DNA of 64,000 nt from an uncultured Flavobacteriales bacterium (GTDB lineage Bacteria > Bacteroidota > Bacteroidia > Flavobacteriales_D > Crocinitomicaceae), in assembly GCA_905480145.1 (NCBI GenBank), contig CAJQPA010000001.1, positions 57,053 to 121,052 of the forward strand, in the 5' to 3' direction. Position numbers and translations under genes: made by a program. Each line of letters opens with the position of its first letter. Position 1 is the stretch's first letter. A model generated the notes under the pieces. The model was not told the origin of the DNA. It was given only the letters and a program-made list of their open reading frames with translations, and ran no database searches. Of this stretch, positions 46,395 through 55,879 are shown in pieces.

Positions 46395-47879
46395 TTGGAA
46401 AATAATCATTACTTTACTATCAAATCAATTCTAAAAATTCTGCTTAATTCAAAAATAAAAATATTGCTCATCTTCGCTGTCATCATAACATCTCTTGTCG
46501 GCTGTGTTATGGAAATACCTGATGATAATGAGTCAAAATTTGTGCGGCCTGGAGTTAAAATTGACTTGCCGGAAATCATCAAAAAAGGAAAAATAACGAT
46601 TCTTGCCGAAAACAGCTCTACAACCTACTTCTACTATAAAGGAAAGGAAATGGGCTTCGAATACGAATTATTAAAGATTTTTGCAGATGAGATTGGAGTA
46701 GAATTGGAAGTAAAAGTTGTTAAGAATTTAGATAGTCTTATTTCGATGCTAAACAGAGGTGACGGTGACCTGATAGCCTGCAACTATACAATTACAAGGG
46801 AACGCTCAAAAGACATTAATTTTTCAAAATCCTTTATTCAAACGCCTCAAGTACTCATTCAACGTAAACCAGAAGGCTGGAGAGACATGAAAGAATCTGA
46901 GTGGAAAACACAACTTATCAATAACCCTTCTGAACTTGCTAGAAAACACATCCAAGTATGGAAAAACTCTTCTTATTACCAGCGCCTTTCTCATCTCCAA
47001 GAAGAAATTGGTGACACTATTTTTATAGATGGTGTTGATGGAAAAATTGGAGGAGAAGAATTAATTGAAATGGTATCAGAAGGACTTATTGACTATACCA
47101 TAACGGAGAGAAATGTGGCAAAAGTGAATCAACAATTCTTTGATAACTTGTATACAGAAGTGGAAATGTCTGTCAAACAAAAAATGGCCTTTGGTATAAG
47201 AAAATCAAGCCCGCTACTCAAATTAAGATTAGACCAATGGTTGGAGAAATTTAAATCAAAATCAACATTTAAATACATTAGCAAGAAGTATTTCAACATG
47301 AAACATGTCCGCAAGGACAACGGCACAAATTATGCTTTCTTGAATAAAAATTCAATTTCAAAATTCGATGCTTTTTTCAAGAGTGCCGGTGAATATTCTG
47401 GCTGGGACTGGCGCTTGATAGCAGCTGTCTCTTATCAAGAATCACACTTTAATCCTAATGCTCTTTCATTTGGTGGAGCCTATGGAATGATGCAATTTAT
47501 GCCTAGCACTGGCCCTACTTATGGTGTATTTCCTGATTCTCCACCAGAAATTCAAATTCTGGGTGGCTCAAAAAAGTTAATGGCCGACGAAAAGTATTGG
47601 ATGAAAGTTCCAAATGAATTGCAAAGGAAGAAATTTGCTCTTGCCTCTTATAATGCAGGCAGAGGTCATATTCTTGATGCACAAAGACTTGCTGAGAAGC
47701 ATGGATTAAATCCACTTATTTGGGATGATAACGTAGAAAAAATGCTACTTAACTTAGCTAAAAAAGAATATTACCAAGACGATGTTGTAAGGCACGGAAT
47801 GATGAAAACAAAAATCACCTATAACTATGTGAATGAAGTCATGGAAAGATACTTTCAATGGGTTACAATATATAATTGA
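46395..47879 (+). CDS. mltF: Membrane-bound lytic transglycosylase, MltF type
   Basis: 494 residues from TTG 46395; an out-of-frame ATG five bases upstream is closed by a stop. Lipobox LVGC (Cys37). Domain order: solute-binding family 3 domain (about 62-300) then SLT domain (about 330-450) with catalytic Glu349 in YQESHFNP and 'GGAYGMMQFMPSTGPTYG', 'ALASYNAGRGHI'. It cleaves peptidoglycan glycan strands; the binding domain regulates it in known MltF. TAACTTTA (46383-46390) may be its -7 element. The stop overlaps miaA by four bases. Confidence 0.92.
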   Translation: MENNHYFTIKSILKILLNSKIKILLIFAVIITSLVGCVMEIPDDNESKFVRPGVKIDLPEIIKKGKITILAENSSTTYFYYKGKEMGFEYELLKIFADEIGVELEVKVVKNLDSLISMLNRGDGDLIACNYTITRERSKDINFSKSFIQTPQVLIQRKPEGWRDMKESEWKTQLINNPSELARKHIQVWKNSSYYQRLSHLQEEIGDTIFIDGVDGKIGGEELIEMVSEGLIDYTITERNVAKVNQQFFDNLYTEVEMSVKQKMAFGIRKSSPLLKLRLDQWLEKFKSKSTFKYISKKYFNMKHVRKDNGTNYAFLNKNSISKFDAFFKSAGEYSGWDWRLIAAVSYQESHFNPNALSFGGAYGMMQFMPSTGPTYGVFPDSPPEIQILGGSKKLMADEKYWMKVPNELQRKKFALASYNAGRGHILDAQRLAEKHGLNPLIWDDNVEKMLLNLAKKEYYQDDVVRHGMMKTKITYNYVNEVMERYFQWVTIYN

Positions 47880-48823
47880 ATGTTCTTACATTTACATTAA
47901 AAAAAATCAAACATCTAATCGTCATAGAAGGCCCTACAGCAAGTGGAAAGACATCTATAAGTGTCCAATTAGCAAAACATTTTGAAACATGTATACTATC
48001 TGCTGACTCCAGACAATTCTATAAGGAAATTGCAATAGGAACTGCCAAACCATCCAGTGAAGAGCAAGATAGCGTTAAGCACTACTTCATTAACTCTCAT
48101 AACCTTGAAGACGAAGTGAGTTCAGCACAATACGAAAAAGAAGCGCTCTCTATCCTCCAGGACGAATTCAAATCAAAAGAAATTATTATTCTTACAGGTG
48201 GTTCCGGAATGTTTATTGACGCTCTTTGCATTGGATTAGATAAAATTCCATCATCCAAAGAATTGAAAGTATTAATAGAAGAGGAAATTGATCTTAACGG
48301 AATCAATCCGCTTCTTAAAGAGCTAGAACAAACTGACCCGCAATACTTTAGTGAAGTAGATAAAAAAAATATTCCAAGAATAGTTCGTGCAATTGAAGTA
48401 ATTCGATTGACGGGAAAAAAATACTCTGATTTAAGAAAATCTCAACCAAAAAAAAGACCGTTTGCTATTCATCGCTTTGTATTGAATCATGAGAGGCATA
48501 TTCTTTATGATAGAATCAACGATCGTGTTGATAAAATGATCCAAGAAGGTTTGATTGAAGAGGCACGTTCAGTGGAACACCTGAAACATTTAACTTCCCT
48601 AAATACAGTTGGCTATAAAGAACTCTTCTCATTTTTTAAAGGGGAAATTTCGAAAGAAAGAGCAATTGAGTTGATTAAACAGAACTCCAGGCGCTATGCA
48701 AAACGTCAAATAACTTGGTTCAAAAGACATCCTGAATCTAAATGGATTGATTTTCAATCCATTGAACAATCAATGCAAGATATCAATGCTGCATTTGCTG
48801 AAAGCCGCTCATTAATGGAATGA
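47876..48823 (+). CDS. miaA: tRNA dimethylallyltransferase
   Basis: 315 residues from TTG 47876 (overlap TTGA with mltF); no in-frame ATG is available near the N-terminus. P-loop GPTASGKTS (about 19-27), 'LSADSRQFYKEIAIGTAKPS' (substrate loop with the catalytic Asp), 'ILTGGSGMFIDAL' and 'RRYAKRQITWFKRHP'. It adds the dimethylallyl group to A37 of tRNAs reading UNN codons; the donor comes from the MEP pathway (see ispH). Confidence 0.96.
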   Translation: MNVLTFTLKKIKHLIVIEGPTASGKTSISVQLAKHFETCILSADSRQFYKEIAIGTAKPSSEEQDSVKHYFINSHNLEDEVSSAQYEKEALSILQDEFKSKEIIILTGGSGMFIDALCIGLDKIPSSKELKVLIEEEIDLNGINPLLKELEQTDPQYFSEVDKKNIPRIVRAIEVIRLTGKKYSDLRKSQPKKRPFAIHRFVLNHERHILYDRINDRVDKMIQEGLIEEARSVEHLKHLTSLNTVGYKELFSFFKGEISKERAIELIKQNSRRYAKRQITWFKRHPESKWIDFQSIEQSMQDINAAFAESRSLME

Positions 48824-48826
48824 TTC

Positions 48827-48858
48827 TTGAAAACAATTTACCGAAATCGATAAATTTA
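48827..48858 (+). promoter_or_regulatory. Promoter of the ABC transporter pair
   Basis: TTG (48827-48829), 21 bases, TAAATTTA (48851-48858), one mismatch to TAnnTTTG. The ATG at 48864 is five bases beyond. Confidence 0.45.
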
Positions 48859-48863
48859 ATGCC

Positions 48864-49505
48864 ATGAAAATAAAACTCGATCACATCATGCCTGCGCCAC
48901 TTGCCTCTATTGAACATGGAAAGGATAGTATTTGGGGAAATGACATTGAATTAAAACCTGGAAAAAAAATTCTACTCAATGCATCAAGCGGCAAAGGGAA
49001 ATCAACTTTTACGACAACAATATTTGGTCTTCGAAGGGATTATACCGGTACCTTAAGTTATGACGATAAAGACACCAGAAATCTTACTGTTGATGATTGG
49101 ACAAAAATCAGAATGGAACAAATCTCTGTGGTTTTTCAGGATTTACAACTTTTTCCAAAGTTAACAGTTCAAGAAAACTTAATTCTAAAAAACTCATTGA
49201 CCGATACTTTTACCGAAAAAGAATTAAAAACATTACTGGAACGATTAGAAATTGACAACAAATGGAATCAACATTGTGGGGTCTTATCAATGGGGCAACA
49301 GCAAAGGGTTGCTATTATTCGTGCATTAGCCCAACCCTATTCATGGCTAATTATGGATGAACCTTTTTCCCATTTGGATGAGGGGAACACCCAAAGGTGT
49401 CTTAAAATGCTAGATGAAAGAACAACTGATTTAAACGCAAGTTTTGTTCTCACAACATTAGGAGACCATCACAGTTTTAAATTTGATCAAGAACTAAATC
49501 TCTAG
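48864..49505 (+). CDS. ABC transporter ATP-binding protein
   Basis: 213 residues, LolD/MacB-like. Walker A is A-SSGK-GKST (40-48), with Ala in place of the usual first Gly; Q-loop 'SVVFQDLQLFPKLTVQEN', signature LSMGQQQR, Walker B LIMDEPFSHLDEG and a late 'TTLGDHH' H-loop. It powers the FtsX-like permease encoded two bases downstream. Confidence 0.9.
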   Translation: MKIKLDHIMPAPLASIEHGKDSIWGNDIELKPGKKILLNASSGKGKSTFTTTIFGLRRDYTGTLSYDDKDTRNLTVDDWTKIRMEQISVVFQDLQLFPKLTVQENLILKNSLTDTFTEKELKTLLERLEIDNKWNQHCGVLSMGQQQRVAIIRALAQPYSWLIMDEPFSHLDEGNTQRCLKMLDERTTDLNASFVLTTLGDHHSFKFDQELNL

Positions 49506-49507
49506 GC

Positions 49508-50689
49508 ATGTTAAATAAACTACTTTTTAAAAATCAAGATAAAAAACAGCTTGTCATAGCTATTATAGGTGCATTGTTGGGAATTACTTTTCTAATTACT
49601 TCAATTCATTATCTAATAAAACTAAATGAATTTGGTGAAGGAGCAGATATTCTAGGACCTAACACAATTATTGTTCAGAAACGCGTATCAAATAGCAGCA
49701 CCCTAGGTTTAACGAAAACAGATTTCAGTCTCAAGGAAATGGAGAAAATGAAATCTAAAAAATTCATCAAAGATGTTAAGCCAGTTGTCGCAAATAATTT
49801 CGATGTTTTCTTCAGGACTGCAGACTCACTAGTGCCACCTTTTAGTTCTGTTGTTTTTATTCAAACTGTTGACAGCGAATTCCTGGAGATTGAGCCTGAG
49901 AAATGGAATTGGAAACTAGGGGATGAATTTGTTCCAATGATTATGCCACGTGAATTTTTAATTATGCTAAATACTTTTATGAGTGCAAGTGGTATTCCTC
50001 CGATTTCAGATGATCTAGCCAAGGATATAAAGTTTGAATTCAAACTTTCCAACAACAGCAACTCTAAAAAAGAAACAATGAAAGTTAGAATTGCAGGTTT
50101 TTCGAACGAAGTATCTTCTTTATTGGTTCCTGAATCATTTATGAATTATGGAAATAATACATTTTCAGATGGATCTCTTCAAAAAATTACACAGGTAATG
50201 ATTTCTGGTGAAGAAGGAAAGTTTGGATTAGTAGAAGAATTACTAGAAGAAAAAGGTCTAGAATCAAAAAAATCACAAATGGTGGTTGGTAAATTAAAAA
50301 GTATCATAGGAACACTATTCGGGGTTGTTTTGGGAATTTCAATCATTGCCGTATTCATGTCAGGTCTCGTATTAATTCAATATTTGCAATTGTTAATGAC
50401 AAGAAACGCATATGAAGCAAGAACATTAATGAGAATGGGATATCATCCAGAAAAAATCATTAAAACATTCTTCCTTTATTTTGTAAAAATATTTGGCTTT
50501 GTATCTATTTTAGGACTCCTACTATTTATTGTTTTAAAATTCTTTTTAGACAATGCTATTGCAACTGGCGGACTTGGAATAGGAACAACCATAACATACC
50601 AAAGTATTGGATCCTTAATTTTGGCCTATTTATTATTTACTGTAACGAGTTATAGAACTGCCAGGAAAGGCATCTTTAAAGAATATTAA
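49508..50689 (+). CDS. ABC transporter permease, FtsX/MacB-like
   Basis: 393 residues. One N-terminal membrane helix (about 14-36), a large extracytoplasmic domain (37-260), and three C-terminal helices (about 264-290, 315-345, 355-380), the four-helix topology of FtsX/LolC/MacB permeases. Presumably a homodimer with the ATPase. The substrate (lipoprotein, peptide or mechanotransmission) cannot be assigned; no membrane-fusion protein is adjacent. Confidence 0.85.
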   Translation: MLNKLLFKNQDKKQLVIAIIGALLGITFLITSIHYLIKLNEFGEGADILGPNTIIVQKRVSNSSTLGLTKTDFSLKEMEKMKSKKFIKDVKPVVANNFDVFFRTADSLVPPFSSVVFIQTVDSEFLEIEPEKWNWKLGDEFVPMIMPREFLIMLNTFMSASGIPPISDDLAKDIKFEFKLSNNSNSKKETMKVRIAGFSNEVSSLLVPESFMNYGNNTFSDGSLQKITQVMISGEEGKFGLVEELLEEKGLESKKSQMVVGKLKSIIGTLFGVVLGISIIAVFMSGLVLIQYLQLLMTRNAYEARTLMRMGYHPEKIIKTFFLYFVKIFGFVSILGLLLFIVLKFFLDNAIATGGLGIGTTITYQSIGSLILAYLLFTVTSYRTARKGIFKEY

Positions 50690-50772
50690 ACGTTATAAAA
50701 ATGTTAACGATTATTAAATATCTTACTATTTGAAATAAATTAAATATTTTTAATCACATTGAATAAAACAAA

Positions 50773-52299
50773 ATGAAAATACGAATAACATTACTCTTAA
50801 TTCTTGCTTCTACTATTTCATTTGGACAAGAACTTAAATTTAAAATAGAAGGTCAAAAAGATACTACAGTTAACCTTGTCCGCTATTTCGGAAAAGGATT
50901 GTACTATGCAGATACAGCAGAATTAAAAAATGGCGTTGTTAAATTTGACGGTTCTAAACAAAAAGCAGGAATACTAGCTTTGTTTCTTCCTGGTCAAAAA
51001 ATGTTGGAGTTTATTTATAATGATGAAAATATCTTCATTGAAGCAAGTAAGTCTGACTTGATGGGTACTACAGTAGTCAAAACATCTGAAGAGAATAAAA
51101 TATTCAGTAAGTATATCGCTTACATGGCATCAGAAAGAACAAAGGCAAACGCCTGGGTTGAAGAACGAAAACTTGAAAAAGTAGATTCTGATGAATATAA
51201 GGCACTTACAACCAAAATTGAAAAGACTTCTTTAAATGTTGAAAAATATCAGTTGGATTTGGTTAAAAACAACCCCAAGAAATTGGTTTCTAAGATTGTA
51301 AAGATGTCTATGGAAGTTAAAATACCTGAATCGCCAGTTGATGAAGCCGGTGTGATTATAGATTCAAATTTCAGATTCAAATATTATCGGAACCACTTTT
51401 TTGACAATGTCGATTTAAAAGATGACCGTTTGGTAAGAACGCCAATTTACCACAATAAATTATCGGCATACTTTTCCAAAAACATGATGATCCAGCATTG
51501 GGACACAATAATTAAATATGCCTTTAAGCTATGTGACCAATTTGAGCAAGGTTCTGATATGTATCAGTACAATGTTTCATGGATTACGAGTGAATATGAA
51601 AAAAGTAAAATAATGGGGATGGACAAAGTCTTCGTGATGATGGGAGAAAGATATTATTGTGGTGATAACGCAGATGGCTCACCTAAATCTTGGTGGATGA
51701 AAGAAGAAAGCTTGACAAAACTTTGTGAAAAAGTTGAGACTCATTACAATTTGGTAATTGGAGCAAAACCTCCAAATATTTCACTGCGCGATTCAACTGA
51801 CGTTAATTGGAAAGATTTCTATTCTTTAGATGCAGAGTATACAATTTTATACTTCTGGGACCCTCAATGCGGACATTGCACGAAAATCACTCCTAAATTA
51901 CAAACGTTATACGAAAAGAAATTCAGAGAACGAAACATAGAAATTTTCGCCGTAGGTAAAGCAATTGGAGAAGATTTTGAAAAATGGAAAGCGTTTATTC
52001 GCAAGCACAATCTTGAGTTTATTAACGTTGCGGTAACAGATGAGCTCTTTAATGCGGCAATGGCTGATGCAAGAGTATTTGTCCCAAGATACACTACACT
52101 TGAATCGTTAAATTACCAAAAGACATATGACATATACTCTACACCTAAGGTATTCATTCTTGACAAAGACAAAAAGATTATTGCTAAAAGTCTTTCTATT
52201 TCTCAATTAGAGAATATGTTAGATAGGCTTCAAGATAAAGCAGATGCAGAAAAACTGTTCCCACCTGAAGAGAATCCAGAGGATGAACAAATGCATTAA
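50773..52299 (+). CDS. Secreted TlpA-like thiol-disulfide protein (DUF5106-type)
   Basis: 508 residues with a signal peptide (to about STISFGQ). An N-terminal DUF4369-like sandwich ('LKFKIEGQKDTTVNLVRYFGKGLYYADTAEL'), a helical DUF5106-like middle, and a C-terminal thioredoxin domain with the redox motif CGHC at 366-369 ('YFWDPQCGHCTKITPKL') and a cis-Pro region 'IYSTPKVFIL'. Expected to reduce or isomerise periplasmic disulfides. Ends at a terminator (52318-52348). Confidence 0.88.
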   Translation: MKIRITLLLILASTISFGQELKFKIEGQKDTTVNLVRYFGKGLYYADTAELKNGVVKFDGSKQKAGILALFLPGQKMLEFIYNDENIFIEASKSDLMGTTVVKTSEENKIFSKYIAYMASERTKANAWVEERKLEKVDSDEYKALTTKIEKTSLNVEKYQLDLVKNNPKKLVSKIVKMSMEVKIPESPVDEAGVIIDSNFRFKYYRNHFFDNVDLKDDRLVRTPIYHNKLSAYFSKNMMIQHWDTIIKYAFKLCDQFEQGSDMYQYNVSWITSEYEKSKIMGMDKVFVMMGERYYCGDNADGSPKSWWMKEESLTKLCEKVETHYNLVIGAKPPNISLRDSTDVNWKDFYSLDAEYTILYFWDPQCGHCTKITPKLQTLYEKKFRERNIEIFAVGKAIGEDFEKWKAFIRKHNLEFINVAVTDELFNAAMADARVFVPRYTTLESLNYQKTYDIYSTPKVFILDKDKKIIAKSLSISQLENMLDRLQDKADAEKLFPPEENPEDEQMH

Positions 52300-52317
52300 G
52301 AACGAATTATTGCTTAT

Positions 52318-52348
52318 AAGCCGTGCTAATTTTAGTACGGCTTTTTTT
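52318..52348 (+). terminator. Terminator after the TlpA-like gene
   Basis: AAGCCGT (52318-52324) pairs with ACGGCTT (52337-52343); the inner GCTA/TAGT extends the stem; seven T follow. Confidence 0.88.
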
Positions 52349-52416
52349 ATGAATTTATCCAATGATTTTATCTTTCATATTTTCTAACTTTACATAAACA
52401 AATTAGAATCTGTCTT

Positions 52417-55410
52417 ATGAGATTATTCCTTTTTATACTATTCCTCTCACCTACTTTACTAATCAGTCAAAATTACTGGCAACAAGAAGTAAAATTTAAA
52501 ATTGACGTAAAATTGAATGACGTTGACAATACACTTTCTGCATATGAAGAGTTTGAATACATTAATAATTCTCCAGATATTTTAGATACCATTTTTATTC
52601 ATTTATGGCCAAACGCCTATAATGGAGGGAAATCTGCCTTGAGTAATCAACAATATAAAGATGGAGATAATCAACTACGTTATATTAGTGATGAAGACAG
52701 AGGTTACATCGACTCCTTAGATTTTAAAGTAAACGGAAGAAAAGTTAAATGGCATTATCATTCAAAACATGAAGACATTGCTTATGTTCTTCTCTCAGAA
52801 AAGCTTGAACCTAATGGAAGGATTTTGATTTCAACTCCATTCAAAGTGAAAATTCCATCAGGTGCTATATCTAGATTAGGACATGTCGAACAATCGTTTC
52901 AAATTACGCAGTGGTATCCGAAACCAGCAGTATATGATCAAGACGGATGGCATGAGATGCCTTACCTAGGTCAAGGTGAATTTTACTCTGAATATGGATC
53001 GTTTGATGTTTCCATCACTTTGCCAAAAAACTATGTTGTTGGTGCAACAGGTGATTTACAAACAAAGAGTGAAATCGCATTTTTAAACGCGTTATCAATA
53101 GAAACGAATGCCTCTATCAAAGAAGGTTCGAATTATAGAACAATAGAAGGAGTATCCAATCCAAATAATTTTCCTGAGTCGAGTTTAGAAATGAAAACGA
53201 TTCGATATAAACAATCTAACGTGCATGATTTCGCATGGTTTGCGGACAAAAGATTTAGTGTCCTCAAAAGTGAAGTTGAATTACCTCACTCAAAGAGGTT
53301 AGTAACTTCCTGGGCAATGTACACACCCAAAAATGCAGAGTTATGGACCAAAAGTTCTGAGTATTTAAATGATGCCATCTATTATTACTCATTATGGAAT
53401 GGTGATTATCCTTACAATCAAGTTACAGCAGTTGATGGAACAATTAGTGCCGGAGGAGGAATGGAATATCCAAACGTCACTGTAATAGGAAATACAGGAG
53501 ATGCAATGATGTTAGAAGTTGTGATTGTCCATGAAGTTGGGCACAATTGGTTTTATGGTCAACTTGGAAGTAATGAAAGAGTTCATGGTTGGATGGATGA
53601 AGGAATGAACACACTAAATGAAATTCGATATGTACAAACTAAATATCCGGAAAATACTGCACTATCAGACATGGTCTTAAATGGTCGTTTTCATTTTAAT
53701 GATCTTTGCCATCATGACATATCAGATATATCGTACAGGGCTATTGCAGGAATAGGAGAAGATCAACCAATTGAAACACATTCCGCTGAGTTTACACCGA
53801 CAAACTATGGTATTATCATGTATCAGAAAACAGGGCTAGTCTTTTATTACTTGAAAGACTATTTAGGGGATGAACTTTTTGATAAATGCATGCAGACATA
53901 TTACGACGAATGGGAATTCAAACATCCACAACCCCAGGATATGCAAAATTCATTAGAATTAACTTCAGGAAAAAACTTAGATTGGTTGTTTCATGATTTA
54001 ATCAAAACCACAAACCATATAGATTATAAAATAAAGTATGTTGGCCTTTCAAAAAGAGGATATGTTGTTAAGACTAAAAATATTGGTCAAGTTGATGGCC
54101 CTATTGAAGTCAATGGGATTAGAAATGACAGCGTAGTTGTAACGCAGTGGATAGAACCTGGAAACAAAAAAAATGAAATCATTCTTCAGGGAGGTCATCT
54201 GGACAAAGTAGTAATCGATGACTCCAAGGATATTCCTGAAATTCATAGACAAAACAACACGAGTAAAGCCCATGGCATTTTCAAACAATTTGAACCAATC
54301 AAATTTGAAATGCTTTTTGGTGATAACGAAAAAGAACATACAAATGTATTCTGGACTCCTATGATATCTTGGAATCTTTACGATAGGATGATGCTAGGAG
54401 TGGTGCTCCATAACTACTCTGCTCCTACCTCAAGATTTAATTACTTAGTGGCTCCTTCTTATTCTTTTGGACGAAAAATGATTTCGGGAATCAGTGAATT
54501 CAGTTACACATTCTTACCCGTAAAAAACATCAAATTATCAAAGTTTGGAGTGTCTATTAAATCATTTAAGAATGATAGTATTTTTCGTGATGATGAGTCA
54601 CACTTTATATCTGTCGCTCCATATTGGCAAGTAAAAATAGGAAACAGAAAGGGAAGTTCACCGATTAGTCAATACATTAGACTGCAAACAATTTACAAGA
54701 AAGACCGAAAAGGTTCAGCTCATATAGAGCATACCGGTGCATTCGTTGAATACAATTTAGACTTTAAAAAATCAGACCACAAGGTTAACTTTAAGTTGAG
54801 AAATGAATACATGAGCAATGTAAATTCATCGACTCAAATAGGTCGAATAATGATTGAATCTACCTATGAGTTTCGATATTTAAAAAATAAAATGGAACGA
54901 TGGGCAGAAATAAGAGTATTTGCAGGTCAGCAATATCTTCGAAAATTTCCTTTTGGCGGAGGATATGATTACTCAATGTCCATGTCTGGTAGTGATGGAC
55001 GCCAGGATTTATTTGTGGAAGAATATAATTTTGGGCGAAGCGAAACTTCAGGTATGTGGTCGCAACAGAGAATTGAAAACATGGGCGGATTTAAATCTAC
55101 TAGTACTTTAGGAACAACATCTGTAGGAATGGCCACAGCAAACGTATACGTGCAAATCCCTGTTAAACTGCTTGGTTTATTTGGTTTGTTCGCTGACTTT
55201 GGAACATACCATGATGGATTAGCCATGAACTCAGCGATCAATACCGGAATCGGAGTTAGACTTGGAGACATTTTAGGATTATACTTCCCAATATGGATGA
55301 GTGAAAACTTGGAGAATTCTTATACAAATCTGAACTATGCGGAACGTATTCGTTTCACATTAAAATTCAATATTTTCAACAAACCATTTTCGCTAGGAAA
55401 TCTTCTCTAA
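52417..55410 (+). CDS. Secreted M1-family metallopeptidase
   Basis: 997 residues with a signal peptide (to about LLISQ). Gluzincin core: exopeptidase motif GGGMEYP (346-352), zinc site HEVGH (372-376) and third ligand Glu395 eighteen residues later. The catalytic part ends near residue 560; the remaining about 400 residues are beta-strand rich with aromatic girdles ('YLVAPSYSFGRKMISGISEFSYTF', 'YFPIWMSENLEN'), suggesting an outer-membrane-barrel-like extension seen in large Bacteroidota M1 proteins. TAACTTTA at 52385-52392 may be its -7 element. Its stop overlaps the convergent ArsC-like gene by four bases. Confidence 0.92.
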   Translation: MRLFLFILFLSPTLLISQNYWQQEVKFKIDVKLNDVDNTLSAYEEFEYINNSPDILDTIFIHLWPNAYNGGKSALSNQQYKDGDNQLRYISDEDRGYIDSLDFKVNGRKVKWHYHSKHEDIAYVLLSEKLEPNGRILISTPFKVKIPSGAISRLGHVEQSFQITQWYPKPAVYDQDGWHEMPYLGQGEFYSEYGSFDVSITLPKNYVVGATGDLQTKSEIAFLNALSIETNASIKEGSNYRTIEGVSNPNNFPESSLEMKTIRYKQSNVHDFAWFADKRFSVLKSEVELPHSKRLVTSWAMYTPKNAELWTKSSEYLNDAIYYYSLWNGDYPYNQVTAVDGTISAGGGMEYPNVTVIGNTGDAMMLEVVIVHEVGHNWFYGQLGSNERVHGWMDEGMNTLNEIRYVQTKYPENTALSDMVLNGRFHFNDLCHHDISDISYRAIAGIGEDQPIETHSAEFTPTNYGIIMYQKTGLVFYYLKDYLGDELFDKCMQTYYDEWEFKHPQPQDMQNSLELTSGKNLDWLFHDLIKTTNHIDYKIKYVGLSKRGYVVKTKNIGQVDGPIEVNGIRNDSVVVTQWIEPGNKKNEIILQGGHLDKVVIDDSKDIPEIHRQNNTSKAHGIFKQFEPIKFEMLFGDNEKEHTNVFWTPMISWNLYDRMMLGVVLHNYSAPTSRFNYLVAPSYSFGRKMISGISEFSYTFLPVKNIKLSKFGVSIKSFKNDSIFRDDESHFISVAPYWQVKIGNRKGSSPISQYIRLQTIYKKDRKGSAHIEHTGAFVEYNLDFKKSDHKVNFKLRNEYMSNVNSSTQIGRIMIESTYEFRYLKNKMERWAEIRVFAGQQYLRKFPFGGGYDYSMSMSGSDGRQDLFVEEYNFGRSETSGMWSQQRIENMGGFKSTSTLGTTSVGMATANVYVQIPVKLLGLFGLFADFGTYHDGLAMNSAINTGIGVRLGDILGLYFPIWMSENLENSYTNLNYAERIRFTLKFNIFNKPFSLGNLL

Positions 55411-55766
55411 CTGAGACGCAACATATCGTTAGGTGATTGACACATTATAGCCTTATCTCTGTACATTGCCAGCGGCGCCTTTAGTAGTTCTGGATGATGC
55501 CGAATAATCTCGTACCATTCGCTAGAATTAAAATCTTTTCCGCGCAAATCACTCTGATAATAAGGATCTGATTTATCAACTATGGACTTTGCCTCCTGGC
55601 CAAGGCTGTCTAAGAATTTAATAAATAAAGATTCGGACATTCTAACCGTAGATAATTCTTGCTTATTAATTCGCACACCTAAAGTATGCGCCATTGCAAG
55701 AGCTTTTCTATCTAACTCTTTATTTTGATTGTATAAAATCGTAAGCTCGTTCTTTCTGTAATACAT
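55407..55766 (-). CDS. ArsC/Spx-like thioredoxin-fold protein without the catalytic cysteine
   Basis: 119 residues. The second half, 'SSEWYEIIRHHPELLKAPLAMYRDKAIMCQSPNDMLRL', follows the C-terminal pattern of the ArsC/Spx family ('...Hp-LikrPi...gdka-ig-p'). The N-terminal part has YYRKNELTILYNQN where family members have the CxxC or CxxS loop, so no redox cysteine is present. Probably a non-catalytic relative, as found in other Bacteroidota. Family assignment is by eye. Confidence 0.65.
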   Translation of the reverse strand: MYYRKNELTILYNQNKELDRKALAMAHTLGVRINKQELSTVRMSESLFIKFLDSLGQEAKSIVDKSDPYYQSDLRGKDFNSSEWYEIIRHHPELLKAPLAMYRDKAIMCQSPNDMLRLS

Positions 55767-55879
55767 GAGAAATCAATTTTGGGATTTCTATTAAATTACA
55801 AAATATCGACTAATCATGCAAATAATTCTTTCAACAATACTTTTTTAACGACAAAAGCATTGTTGATAACCTGATTGAC

